Part shown: positions 25,601 through 37,600 of the stretch, piece after piece | How positions within the stretch are numbered: position 1 is the stretch's first letter | Layout of the letters: each line of letters opens with the position of its first letter | NCBI RefSeq assembly: GCF_028858725.1 | Contig: NC_084769.1 | Span: forward strand, 10,975,501-11,039,500 | Source: Colius striatus | Lineage: Eukaryota > Chordata > Aves > Coliiformes > Coliidae | Direction: 5' to 3' | Length of the DNA stretch: 64,000 bases | Translations under genes and position numbers: made by a program | The notes under the pieces: model-generated | Told to the model about the DNA's origin: nothing | The model's input: the letters and a program-made list of their open reading frames with translations, nothing else | Database searches by the model: none

Positions 25601-28600
25601 GTATGCTTATTAGTCACTTAATACAACTGAGGTGGATGTAGACATCACTGTTTTCTGTTAAGTGCCCTGTCTGAATTCTCTCTCTGGCTTTGTTCTGGCA
25701 TATGCTAACTGTCAGGAAGTGTTGCTGACCTGATGCTTATTTTATGATACTGCAAAGTATTTCTTTTGCTTTAAATGTCTTATATGAAAGAGGATTTTTT
25801 TCCCCCCTAAAATTTTTATGTTACTTTTCAATCCTATAATAGTTCATAGTTTCTCCTTTTATAGTAACAGCAAATCCTTCAAGCCCTTGCTGGATGATGT
25901 TGGGTTTAAGTTTTCAACAAAGTTTTCAGATGCATCAATTTTGTACCTGCTCACCCTGTCTTTAACTAGTTTGTTCAAACACATATCTTTAGTCCTTAAA
26001 TATAAGAGATCATCACTTTGAACACACAAACCTGAAAGTGCTCTGAAATTTGCTGTGTTTTTCTAAATATCCTTTGCTGTTTCTCAATGTTTTTCAAGTT
26101 ACATTTTAAACCATACTAGCTGTTGCAGGTGAGATAATTGTTATCCTCTGGAGACTTTCCTATCGAATAGTAAATTCTTTGTTGTAATGCTTTCAGCTGC
26201 CCATGAATTTGTGCTACCTTGAGGTCCAGCACTGTTCCAGGAGAAATATATGTAATGCTGTAGTGATGTGACCTAAGTTACATTGTTTGACTATACACTT
26301 GACTGTGACCTACCTGTTTGTGGTGGGATGAAAATGTGTTGACTTTTCCCTGTGTTCCTAAAACTAAAATGCTATCAGGCAGAAATTAGAAATAGTTTTA
26401 AGTTAAGTCTGTAGACATAAAAGGAGTGAAGGTTACTTCAGGCTATGTGAAAGTTACGTGGTAATCATTACTAGGTAACTATTTTTAGGGCCTTTCCTAT
26501 CATTGTACTGATGGTTTGAGGGAGAAGGTGATAGCTTCTGAATGCTGAAACTTGCTGTTTGATCTTTCAGAGCTGTTGAGTCCCAGAGTGAGGGACAGTG
26601 TGCTCCAGTGGACTCCCTGTGGAGACGTTACAGTGAATTCGAGTTGTTGAGGAATTATTTGTCAGTCACCTACCCACATATTGTTGTTCCACCTTTGCCA
26701 GAAAAAAGGGTAAGGAAGCTGAGGCTGCAGCTTGCCATGTATTGCTTGTTGCTTATTTACTATTAACACTCTCCTGTTTAAATAGGCTGACTTTGTTTGG
26801 CATAAGCTATCAGCAGATAACATGGATCCAGATTTTGTGGAAAGAAGAAGAATCGGTTTGGAAAACTTCTTGTTACGTGTGGCTTCACATCCTGTTCTTT
26901 GCCAAGACAAAATCTTCTATTCATTTTTAACCCAGGTAAAGTGATGTGTTTTCTAAATACATTTTTTAGTGATTATTTAAGGTAATGTATTTTTGCTCTT
27001 CTTTCCTCCCATTGACTCTTAACTTATTCTGTGTCTAGAAGGACAGACAATGTAAATAGAGCTGGAAGGGGCTTGGCCATCTAAAAGCTTCTTGACAGCC
27101 CATTGCTGTTGTACAGTTGGCCTTCTAATATACCTTATGACTTTTTTCCAGTCTGGTTTTAAGGCTCCTAAGAGAGAATTTCCACCTCTTTGGAACAGCT
27201 TGTGGTGAACTTAACATGTGTAGGTTGGGAAAGCTTCCCTAGGACTACAGCTGAAATGGTTAGCATGCAATTCTGCTGGCTGCAGAGGCAGTAGTGGCTT
27301 CCAATTCACGTTTTGGATATGCATGGCTTCTCTAGCTTTGCAGTTTGAAATGTGACCCATTCATATGTGTTGTGGTCAAAAACTGATACAATATATTATG
27401 ACAGAAGTTATGATCCAGTTGTCAACTAAAGCACTGCATTCTGCAGTTTCAACTGTGAGATATTGGGTGAGGTTTTTTCTGTGCTTTGAGAAATTCCCAA
27501 ATAGTGACCTAAGCAGATATGTTTACTGGAGCACAGTGGAGTATGTAGATGAACTAGTGTATGGGAGTTGAAAACAGCAGACAGCTAATCACCACAAGGG
27601 AGAGAGATGACTGAAGGTGCACTGTAAACAAGTGTCATTTGTATATTTTCTGTATGCTCTGTGCCTCAAGCTGCAAAGGCCCTTGGAGCTGCTGAGCATC
27701 TAATATCCAATAAATAACTACCTTTCTTTCTAAAGAGCTGAGTTGCTGCTTTAGGCAAAGCTGTGAGGCTCCTGCTCTCAACTGACAGAATGAAGTGATT
27801 AAGTAGTGAGGAGGAGAGAGGTTTTTTTGGGGGAGAGGTTAACACGTAAGCACAACATAATGTCATGCTATTCTTCATGCAGATCCTTGAAAAGACACAG
27901 GGAGGATAGCTGAGGCTTACTGGAGAAGCTCTTCTGATATAGGGACTGATATAGGAATAGCAAAAGCCATGACACTCTTAAATCACTGTAACTGAATGTT
28001 CTTCTATGTTTTCAGGAAGGTGGTTGGAAAGAAATGGTGAATGAGACTGGGTTTCAGTTAAAGGTAATTACTGTAATTGTGACTCATGACTGTTGTAACA
28101 TAGAAATACTCCAGCAAACAGGTTTTAGGCTTTTTATGAAAGACTGTTTGCTGTTAGGCATTGCTTTACATGTACTTGTAACTGCAAAACCCACTGCTGT
28201 TTTTTTAGCATGTAATAGTTAAGACTTCAGTTGTCAAGTTCTTTGGGAGCCTTGTTAATACGTGCCTATATTTGATGCTCAACCTTGTAATTCTGCTAGT
28301 AATGTAGAATTATGATCCTTGTAAGCTTTAAAACTTGAGCCCATAGAAGTGCTTTTGCCTATTGTCAGTTTAGTTAGATGAGTGTCAGATTTAGCCTGGT
28401 AAGAGGTGCAAGGTGTCAAAAAAGGTAAGCAAAGAGGTCTGAATTGTAGGACTTGTCTACAAGGGTGGATTGCTGAAAGGGTCTAAGACAGATGGGTTTG
28501 ATGCCCCTTGATTGTTTAACAGAATGTGTCTTGAAGTAGTACCCATTGACATCAGTGAGTTTTTGGCTAGGTAAACTGATGGAAGGCTGGCAGGGATAAA

Positions 28601-31600
28601 TGAGCAAAGGTTACCTGCTTGTACAGGACAAGAAGCAGTGAGAAGCTAATAGATTGCTGGGCTGTGCCAAGCAAAGTTACTATATGGTAACAAATACTGA
28701 GCTGTTGTTTCCTTGTAACATGATCAACTCTCATGACCTCACCACTGAAAACTAGGTGGATTACTAAGAATTCTTCTGAATAGTAAGAGCTAAAAAAACC
28801 ACTGGTGCTCTTATCCTCAGTGTCCAAGGGACTTGGATACTGACACTTAATAACTTAAGTTGCCAGTAATTGTCTTCCATCATGGTAGAGCTTATGTATT
28901 GTTAGTGTTCATAGTGGAAAAATATGTCAAGCTCTCAAGCTGTATTTTCCTAGTCAACACATCTTTATTTCAGCTTACAATCATAGGAGTTCAGAAGTTT
29001 GCACTGGCAGGGTATGCACAGGAGTGCACACAGTGGTGTGTGTATAAAAGAAAGCTCATAGCAGAATGCTGAGAATATTTGTCTAGGTGAAACCATATTA
29101 TAGGTTAAATGAGAGATGAGCAAATCCTGTTTTCCTTCTAGAGTCGTTTGTGTGTATAGTTTCCCTCTTAACAGTTCCTGTTTCCTCAGGAATAAAAGGT
29201 AACTGTTTTACAAAAGCCTGGGAAAAAGCATCTCTCCTTTATTCATCATCTGAAGTATAAATCCTTTGAGATTGAAAGTTATTTAGCACTATGCTGTAAG
29301 GACAAACCTCCATTCACTGTATGTCTTAGAGTAGAACCAAACCACTGGTTTACATGCTGCTGCTGTCTCTGCTGCTGATGCAGTAAAGCAGGATGTGTCT
29401 TTTTGTCCCAAAGGGTTTGAGCCAGGCTAACTAAACTTTAAATTAGGCACTAATGCAGTGTAGCATGTTACAGCTGAATGTTGACGTTGGAGACTTTGTT
29501 TACTCTGCCAACTGTATCATTAAATCATGCCTTTCCTCCCTCCCACCCCCAGGGGTGGGAGGTTTTTCATGTGGGATTTTAACCCTTCCTTCAGGAAGGA
29601 GAAAATTCCCCTCTCTTTCTAGTTCACTTAAATGATTATAGGATCATAGTATGAGTTAACTGTCTGAAGACTCCTTGACTGTACCTCATTTGATAGGGAG
29701 TTCATCTCTGAAATGCTTGTGCATATTAGTCTTAAATCAAGTTTAAGAGTGGACAGACATTTTTGTAACTGCATAACTCTTTGTGGTTCAAAAGTGGTGT
29801 GTGGGAGTTACTGAGCTGTTAAGGGCAAGAAGGAAATAACCTCACTTAGATGACTGAACATTGGCAGAATCTTGGTTCCTGCCTGGCAGTGCTTGTGTGC
29901 TTATTGAACTCTTCCTTCAGAGCACTACATGAACCTGTAACAAAAGGCAAAACCTTGCCTTGTGACTTATGTAGAAAGTGATCCTTTTCAAATGTAAACC
30001 TGTAGAATGTTGTCCCAAGAGACAAGTGGCTTTGGCACGTGTTGTTTGGATATAAATAGAGGATTTTGTGAAGTAGCTACTCAGAGGGAAGGACTCTGAT
30101 GTGACCTCAGTGTGTCTCAGTGGTGTTTGTACTGTTAGAGGACATGAGGAGTATATGTAGGTGTCTCTGAACAACCTCAAGTCCAATAGGCTTGTGTAAT
30201 GGCTGATAGGGATAGAGCAGAGGAGGTCCAAGGCCATACAAGCCCATGGAGCACTCTGAATCATTGTAAAGCCTGGAGTTGGAGTTACTGCAGTGTTTAG
30301 TGTTCTTCATGCTATCTTGAATGTGCTTCCCCATGCTGCCTTTGTCTTCCCTTTGCAAGCTGTTCTTAGGAGAGTACTGCATGTGGTAATAACAGTGAAC
30401 CTGTTTTCTCCCAGTATCAGTCTTAGTCTTGCAGGTTTCATTCACTTCCCTTTCAGGCTGTGGATTATGTTTAGTGTCGGTGGTTGGATGACTGGAAAGA
30501 GAACAGCTAAATTGAACAGCATTTCCATCAGTACCACTCTTTCTAGTTGCAAGAAAGAAACTGCTTTTCTTTCAACTTGGTTACTCTCCTAACTGTCCTT
30601 CAGATCTGGAGGTAGCTCCAGGTGAAAGGAACTTGGTAATACTTGAATAAGGATAGCTTCAGCCCCAATGCAGTGGAGGTGGAACAGTCTCAAACAGTGC
30701 CTGTCTCATGTAGAAGTTATTGAAGATTCTTGATTTGGGAAAACACTTGTGTTCCCTCACTGTCAACTTGAAAATAGCTCTTCAGGCTCCAAGTTGGCTG
30801 TGGCAGTGCACAAAATATTCCCGTCTCTTATACTAGCACTAACAAATACTGCTGAGGTAACTTCCTGCTAGCAGTTGTGACACAGTCCGTTAGCTAAGAG
30901 AGTACACTATAGGAAATCTGCACACCTCACAAGATGTGTTCATTTATTATTCTTTCACTGGAAAGAGGGATGTTTTGATGAAAGTCAACTCCAGCCATTT
31001 TCCCCACGTTGGAGTTTTCCTGCGGTACAGATGAGCCCCAAGTGAGCTGTATGGAAAATGCCAAATAGAAATGAGAAGCTGTGGTGATGTGAAACCTCTG
31101 TGGATGAGGCTGGGATGTCTCATCTGTGGTAGTGTCTTATTAAGAATAAATACCCACTGCACAGTTCAATGTTTAATTAAATACTTAAAACCCCACAAAC
31201 TCCTTAGACAGTTCCCATACTGGTGTTGCAGTCATTGGGAAATGAACATCTCAAAGTAAAGTAGCCAATTACCTTTTTAATTAGGTATTGAAATTCCTTC
31301 TGTAGATATTTATATGTGCTGTGATCTAGGAAAGCACATAGTGTTAAAAATAGCTCTATTCTGAAATACAAATTACATATTTGCTGTAAAGCAAGTCATA
31401 AAACAAGAGAACACTGTATATAAGATTTTGATTTCACTTGGGAACTGCTCCTAGTAATAAAGAGCACGTAGAGGTCACTTTACCACTGGTTTTATTTGGT
31501 TTGAAAAGTATAAAATAGTTTGTCCATATGGTCTTATGTTACCTAATTGCTTCATCTAAAAAGAATGTAGGGCTGTGTATCTTAACTCAGTGATTTGTGT

Positions 31601-34600
31601 AGCATTTTAAGAAGGAACTGTTTTTGTGGGATTTGGATTATACCAGCTTAATTTTGGTGGATACTGTTTACATCCTGGTTCACTAAAGTAGCTTAGTTTT
31701 TTTTACTTTCTACTAAAAAAAATCTGACATGCAGGAGAGCAAGTGTCAACTCCTTCAGTACTTGAAGATATAAATATGACAGGAAGGCAGGATTTGTTTT
31801 TTTCTAATGGTGCTGCCAAAAGGCTGAGAATTTTTTTTGTCTCTGGAATTTCATTGCATTAAATTAACAAACCTTTTTTTTTTCCCCCTTTTTTCAGGCA
31901 GATTCCAGATTAAAAGCTCTTAATGCAACATTCAGAGTGAAAAACCCAGACAAGTAAGATTTCACATCTTTCTGCTCTCCCTTTCTCTCTTTCAGTTACA
32001 ACTGTCATTTCAAATGACAGAATATTCCATCTCTTTAGAATAAATTCAGAAAAGAAAAACTATCTTTCTGCACTTCAGATCTTACCAGAAGCCCAGTAAG
32101 GAGGTGTGGTGTGCAAAGGTTTGATAAATTCTGGTTCTAGGAGCAGGAAACTCACAGGGAAATGCCATCACTTCATACAAAATGAGGCTTTCCTTTTGGC
32201 TAGATTAAAAGGAAGGAATAAAAAAAAAACCAGACCCAGAAAAAGGACCTCTTAATATTTGTTTGCAAAGAAATCTTTCCAAGCAAGAACAGAATACAGA
32301 TTGATAGTAGGTCTTTACAGAAATCTGCTAGTGTACAATTCTGGATGCACACACCCTGGTGTTGCAGATCATAGTACTCCTCAAGCTGCCAATTTTCACA
32401 GATGCTTTTGGAAGTCTGGAGGTCATTTCAGCTCTGCTGCAGTCTAGGAAGCTCTGGGACAGGCACTAGAGCTATCTGCTGGGTCAAAAACATGGTGAGA
32501 AGTGTTAAGGGTGTGTAGTGAGAGGTTTATCACACCTTGGGTGATGTGGGAAGGGTAAAAGGAAAGATTCTACTTCTGCAATAGATAGAAACATTAGTGT
32601 GCAGCATTAGGGTCAAGAGTTGTTGTTTGCCATCAGTAAGTAATAGGCTTGTACAAAGTGCCCTCTGGGTTCATCTGCTGCCCAGTAGTGACAATGGGAG
32701 ATGCTATTTAGGGAGAGTCCCTGTGTGTGACTGCTCTCTGCTGTCTCTTCCCTTTGTACTTCCCTAGCATCTCTGGGTATTGTATTAAGGATGTTTGAGG
32801 GCACATATCTTTCTAAACCTCTTTTATAGGCTTATCTGTGAATTGATCCAGTCCCTCCTTTTTTTTACTATGCTCTTTGCAGCCTTCTGTGACAGCAAGG
32901 AAGCTTTTAGCTAGGCTTTTATATAAAAGATAACATTGATGAATGACATGGGAAGACAGCAATTCTCTCAGTAGCTAGAGGTGGAATTGGCCCCTTGTTT
33001 GAGTGCTTCATCCTTCATCATTTTTGTCTGTGGCTAGGAGTTAGCTTTTCCTGCTTTCAGGGCAGAAACCTTGCCAGCAGCCTGCCAGTAGGCGTAGATG
33101 GGCAAGACCAGTTAAGGCTGAGATGAAGAACACACTGTTATTGAGTTAATTTAATATTTCAGAAAACAAAGCTGCTATGAGAGATGTCATGGCAAAAACA
33201 GGAAAAGAGTTAACACAAAGAAAACACAAGGAAGGGCTTGTAACAAAAGGAGGCCCTGAGTATGTATCTCACCATAGACTTCAGAGCACTTAGGAGATAT
33301 GGCACATGCTCTTGCTTGTATTCTGCCAGCTATGTAGCTTCCAAATTGAATTTCTGGGTACAAGTTTTTTAATAAAGAACTCATGAAGATAACTTGTTTT
33401 TTTCTGTGAATTTTAGGCTTTTAGCATAGTTTGTGTGGCCCTTCCAGGAGGGATAGTGCTTTGCTCTGCCTAACACACTGAGTGTGAGCTGCCTGCAATC
33501 TGATGCCTCGCTCTGGTGCGTTACCTTTGCTTGTGTGACTGGTGGTAAAGTGGGTTCAGCAAACTCACCTTGCCAAAACACGAGATCTAGCTGTGGGGAG
33601 TGTAGGCTTTCAGATTCTTGGACCAGGAAGGGTTCAGGCAAAGAGCAGCTGCAACTCCCAGTCCAGATTGCCTTATGGTCCTGGGTAGCTGTACCCTTGA
33701 GGATGTAAGGATGTTTAAAAAGCTGAAATGATGGTGGTCTAGGAGTACAAATGTAAACTGGGATGTAAACCTCCCTCTGTGGCAAGCAATTAATACCTGT
33801 AATAATGGAATTATGATGACAGAAATGTAGTATGCTGGTAGTCAGAGGTAAATTTGTATCTGCTGCAGACCTCTCTCTAATTTGGCCTCATGGCACTCAT
33901 CCTCTTCATTCTCTTTCTGTGCTTCAGTCCTTTACAAAACACTACATCTTTCTCTAAGGCATAGTTGAAAAATAAAGAAGTAACTCTGTTTTTTGTCTGG
34001 TTAGTTGGACAAGTGGTTTATTCTGTAGTGAACTATGCTGTTTTTGTAGTGTTTTCCTTCACAAAGCAGGAAAATGGCACTGCCCTCCCTGATGCAGGGA
34101 GAAGTACTGTCGAGTCAAATGCACCAGGTGACTAGCTACATTGAAATACTATCTGCTGTAAATGACATTTTCTTCTTTGCCATTACTGTAAAAGATATTT
34201 TTTGAGAAGAAACCTGGTTGTGATCCTACAGAAATGTGACCTGACCTGTTCTTCATTTGTGACTGAAGCTCTGCTAAGTATCTAAACTGCCAGTAACGTT
34301 GCAGAACTAGTAGAATCAAGAGAAAAGCACTGGTTAAAAAAGCCTCACTTACTTAGTGCTGTAGCTACATTTTGTACACTTCTACTGTTAAGATGCACTG
34401 GGAAGTAAACATCCCTGTGTGTGCCTGACCAAACTCAGTTTCACAGAATCACAGATTGGTAGGGGTTGGAAGGGACCTTTAGAGATCATCTAGTCCAACC
34501 CCTCTGCAGAAGCAGGGTCACCTAGATCAGATCACATAGGAACATGTCCTTTTTGTGTTCCAGCTTCATCCCATTACCCCTTGTCCTGTTGCTAGCTACT

Positions 34601-37600
34601 ATAGTAAAAGAGATGTCCCAACCTCCTGACACCCACCCTTTAGATATTTATAAATGTTAATAAGATCTCCCCTCAGTCTCCTCTTCTCCAGACTAAACAG
34701 CCCCAGTTCCCGCAGCCTTTCCTCATAAGGAAGATGCTCCAGTCCCCTGATCATCTTGGTGGCCCTGCACTGGACTCTCTCCAGCACTTCCCTGTCCCTC
34801 TTGAGCTGGGGAGCCCAGAACTGTACACAGGACTCCAGATGAGGCCTCACCAGGGCAGAGTAGAGAGGGAGCAGAACCTCCCTTGACCTACTGGCCACAC
34901 TCTTCTTGATGCATCTCAGGATGCCATTGGCCTTCTTGGCCACGAGGGCACGTTGCTGGCTCATGGTTAGTTTATTATCAATCAGCATTCCCATGTCTCT
35001 CTCTGCAGAGCTGCTCTCCAGCAGGTCAATCCCCAGCCTGTCCTGGTGCATGGGGTTGTTCCTCCCCAAGTGCAGGACTCTGCACGTGCCCTTGTTGAAC
35101 CTCATGAGGTTCCTCTCTGCCCAACTCTCAAGCCAGTCGAGATCCCGCTGAATGGCAGCACAGCCTCTGGGGAATCAGCCAGTCCTCCCAGTTTGGTGTC
35201 ATCAGCCAACTTGCTGAGGGTACACTCTGTCCCCTCATCCAGGTCATTGATGAAGATGTTGAACAAGACTGGCCCCAGAACCCATCCCTGTGGAACTCCA
35301 TTGATCACCACCCTCTGGGCTCTGTCATTCAGACAGCTCTCGATCCACCTCACTGTCCACTCATCCAAGCCACACTGCCTGAGCTTTCTGATGAGGATGT
35401 TATGGGAGACAGTGTCAAAAGCTTTGCTGAAGGCTTTGTTTGCTGAAGTTTGCAAGCTACTTTTTAACTGTGTAACTTTTTTTACATGGGCAATGAGTAG
35501 GACTTCAGCAAGTACTTGTGCAATAAGTCCTTGAACTGCACAACCACCAGTCTCTTAAAAACATGCAGCATTTTGTTGCCCTGAAAATGATACTTGTAAC
35601 ACTTTCAACCTTCACAGAAGATTGAACAAAGAATAGCATCACTTTGATTTATGCTTTTCTGAGACAATAAATAGACAACTTGGTTCTGAAGTAATAACTT
35701 TTTCATTCTAATGGAGGAGGAATTGGCATGAAGGTCAGATGTATTGCTCTTGGAGTCCAGGATGCTGAAGGTCCTCTCAGGTTCCTGCCTCTTGCCTTCA
35801 GGGAGTACAGCACTGCTAAAAGCTGCTTTTTTGGGTTGTTTTTTTTTTTTGCCACAAAACAGGATAAACAAAACTTTTCATTATAGATTTCTGGAGTGGA
35901 AAGGGGAGTCTCCCTGAGCTGAAGGCATGCTTTTTATCTGTTGTTTTTACTTCAATTATTTCAGATCTCTTCACTGTACATGTCTGCAGCTGTCTGACAT
36001 GCAGCCCTGCTGCATATTTTTATAAAGTGTAAACTGAAGAGATTGCTTCTCTAAACCCCACTGTGCAGATCAATGATTCTGTTTATTTTTCCCGTACAGC
36101 TTCTCTGCTGGCTTTTAAATCTTTTTATGTACTTTAACCCTGTGTGTGTCATAATCTTAGAAAAGATGCTCCTTGGAGATCAAAAAAATATATTAGGAAA
36201 GGTAATAAAAGCTTCTGCTTCCTGAATGTAAGAGGGGAATAGTTTAGGGGAAGACTTCCTGGCAGGGGAAGAAGAGGTGTTAAATGAAGAACCCTGGAAT
36301 TTCATACTCAGTCACCCAAAGCAAGCGACCTGACTCATTTCAATAAGACCTCCTGGGTACAAACTGTTGTGAAATACAGAGCCTGAGTGTGTGCCTCAGG
36401 TGGGAGGAAGGGTGAAAGGGGTTTTATTTTGTGCTTGAACATCAACCTGGAAGGCTAATGTTAGTCTCCTTAATTATAGTTGTGGTTTTTTCCATGTTAT
36501 TTATTTACTTTCAGATCATTGTTCAGTAATTTAGATAAAGCTGTTTCTGCTTTCCCATCTGGATGAAATGTGTTCTTGTGTGCCAAAGTAAGTCATGAGT
36601 TAGACTTGTGTGTAGTAGGGAGGGTTAATGTATACATAAGTGGCTGTGGCTACATTGGTTACCTGTCACCACCAAAGTTCTGGCAGCAGCCTGTGCCTTG
36701 TGATTTGGATGAGCTAAATGTGTTAAAACTACCACCGAGGCTTAACTGGGGTGGGTGAAATGGCTCTATCAGGAGTGGCAGCCCAGCAGTGTGCCCATGG
36801 TTTCTTGCAGTGAGTTCCTGCCTGGTACCTTGCTATATGCTGGGGTAACTTAATGGCTCTTAGCCACGAGTGACTCCTGTGCAGGTACAGCTCTCCATAG
36901 AGTCTCATATATAACTAGTAACAGTTCTGTATGGCTTAGCTTTAGGGGAACTGTGAGACTTGTGAATTGATACTTGAACTTTTGAAAGGCTATGCTTCAA
37001 ACTAGCTAGGTGGCAGCTTGAAAGTGGGGTGTCTTTGTGAGGCTAAAAATGCCAACACATTTTAATTAAGATGCTTCAGCAGCTTTTGTCTCTGTGCTTC
37101 TTCAAAGCTCTCCTGTTCACTCCAACTTGCTTTTAGAAATCCCATTTAAAAATAAAAACCCAACACAATGATGTAGGAATTCCAGTTAGCTACTTACAGT
37201 CATCAAATAATCACAATGATCTGAACATTCATCACTTACACTAAAAAACTCTAGCGGTTCTGCAAGTGTTGGGTTGTCTGTTTTGGGGAAATGAAACTCT
37301 GCAGTTGCTTTTAGGAGTCTTCAACTAATTCCACCTCAACATAATCCAGGCCCTATCTCACTGGCTGTGGCATTGTGGCTCTATCTTGTGTTGTGTGAAA
37401 GCTTGCTTTCATGATGCCTAATGATGTACTATCTGCTTCCTGCTCCCAGGAGATTCACTGAGCTAAAACACTATAGCGATGAACTGCAGTCTGTCATATC
37501 ACACCTTCTGCGAGTCAGAGCTGTAAGTATTTCCCATGTGTGTCATGACAAATGGTATAATCCTAAGGCAGTATTTCTCGGTAGTCAAGAGAACTGGTGT

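Larger units (their letters stand above)
14741..26570 (+). other. SNX4: SNX4 intron 2 (11.8 kb)
   Basis: The largest intron. It holds CR1 pieces at 16831, 18430, 20382, 22898, 24868 and 25255 (listed separately) and a candidate conserved non-coding stretch near 19270-19600. The rest is AT-rich unique sequence in which I recognised no gene. Confidence 0.9.
26936..31897 (+). other. SNX4: SNX4 introns 4 and 5 (1080 and 3834 bp, exon 5 between them)
   Basis: Intron 4 (26936-28015) carries an old antisense LINE relic at 27053-27207. Intron 5 (28064-31897) is AT-rich with a strong polypyrimidine tract before exon 6. Short open frames here match nothing I recognise. Confidence 0.85.

Noticed and set aside
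35102..35455. Reverse-transcriptase frame as an active element
   Set aside because: The copy is 5'-truncated, frame-broken near 35102 and internally deleted, so it is a dead CR1.
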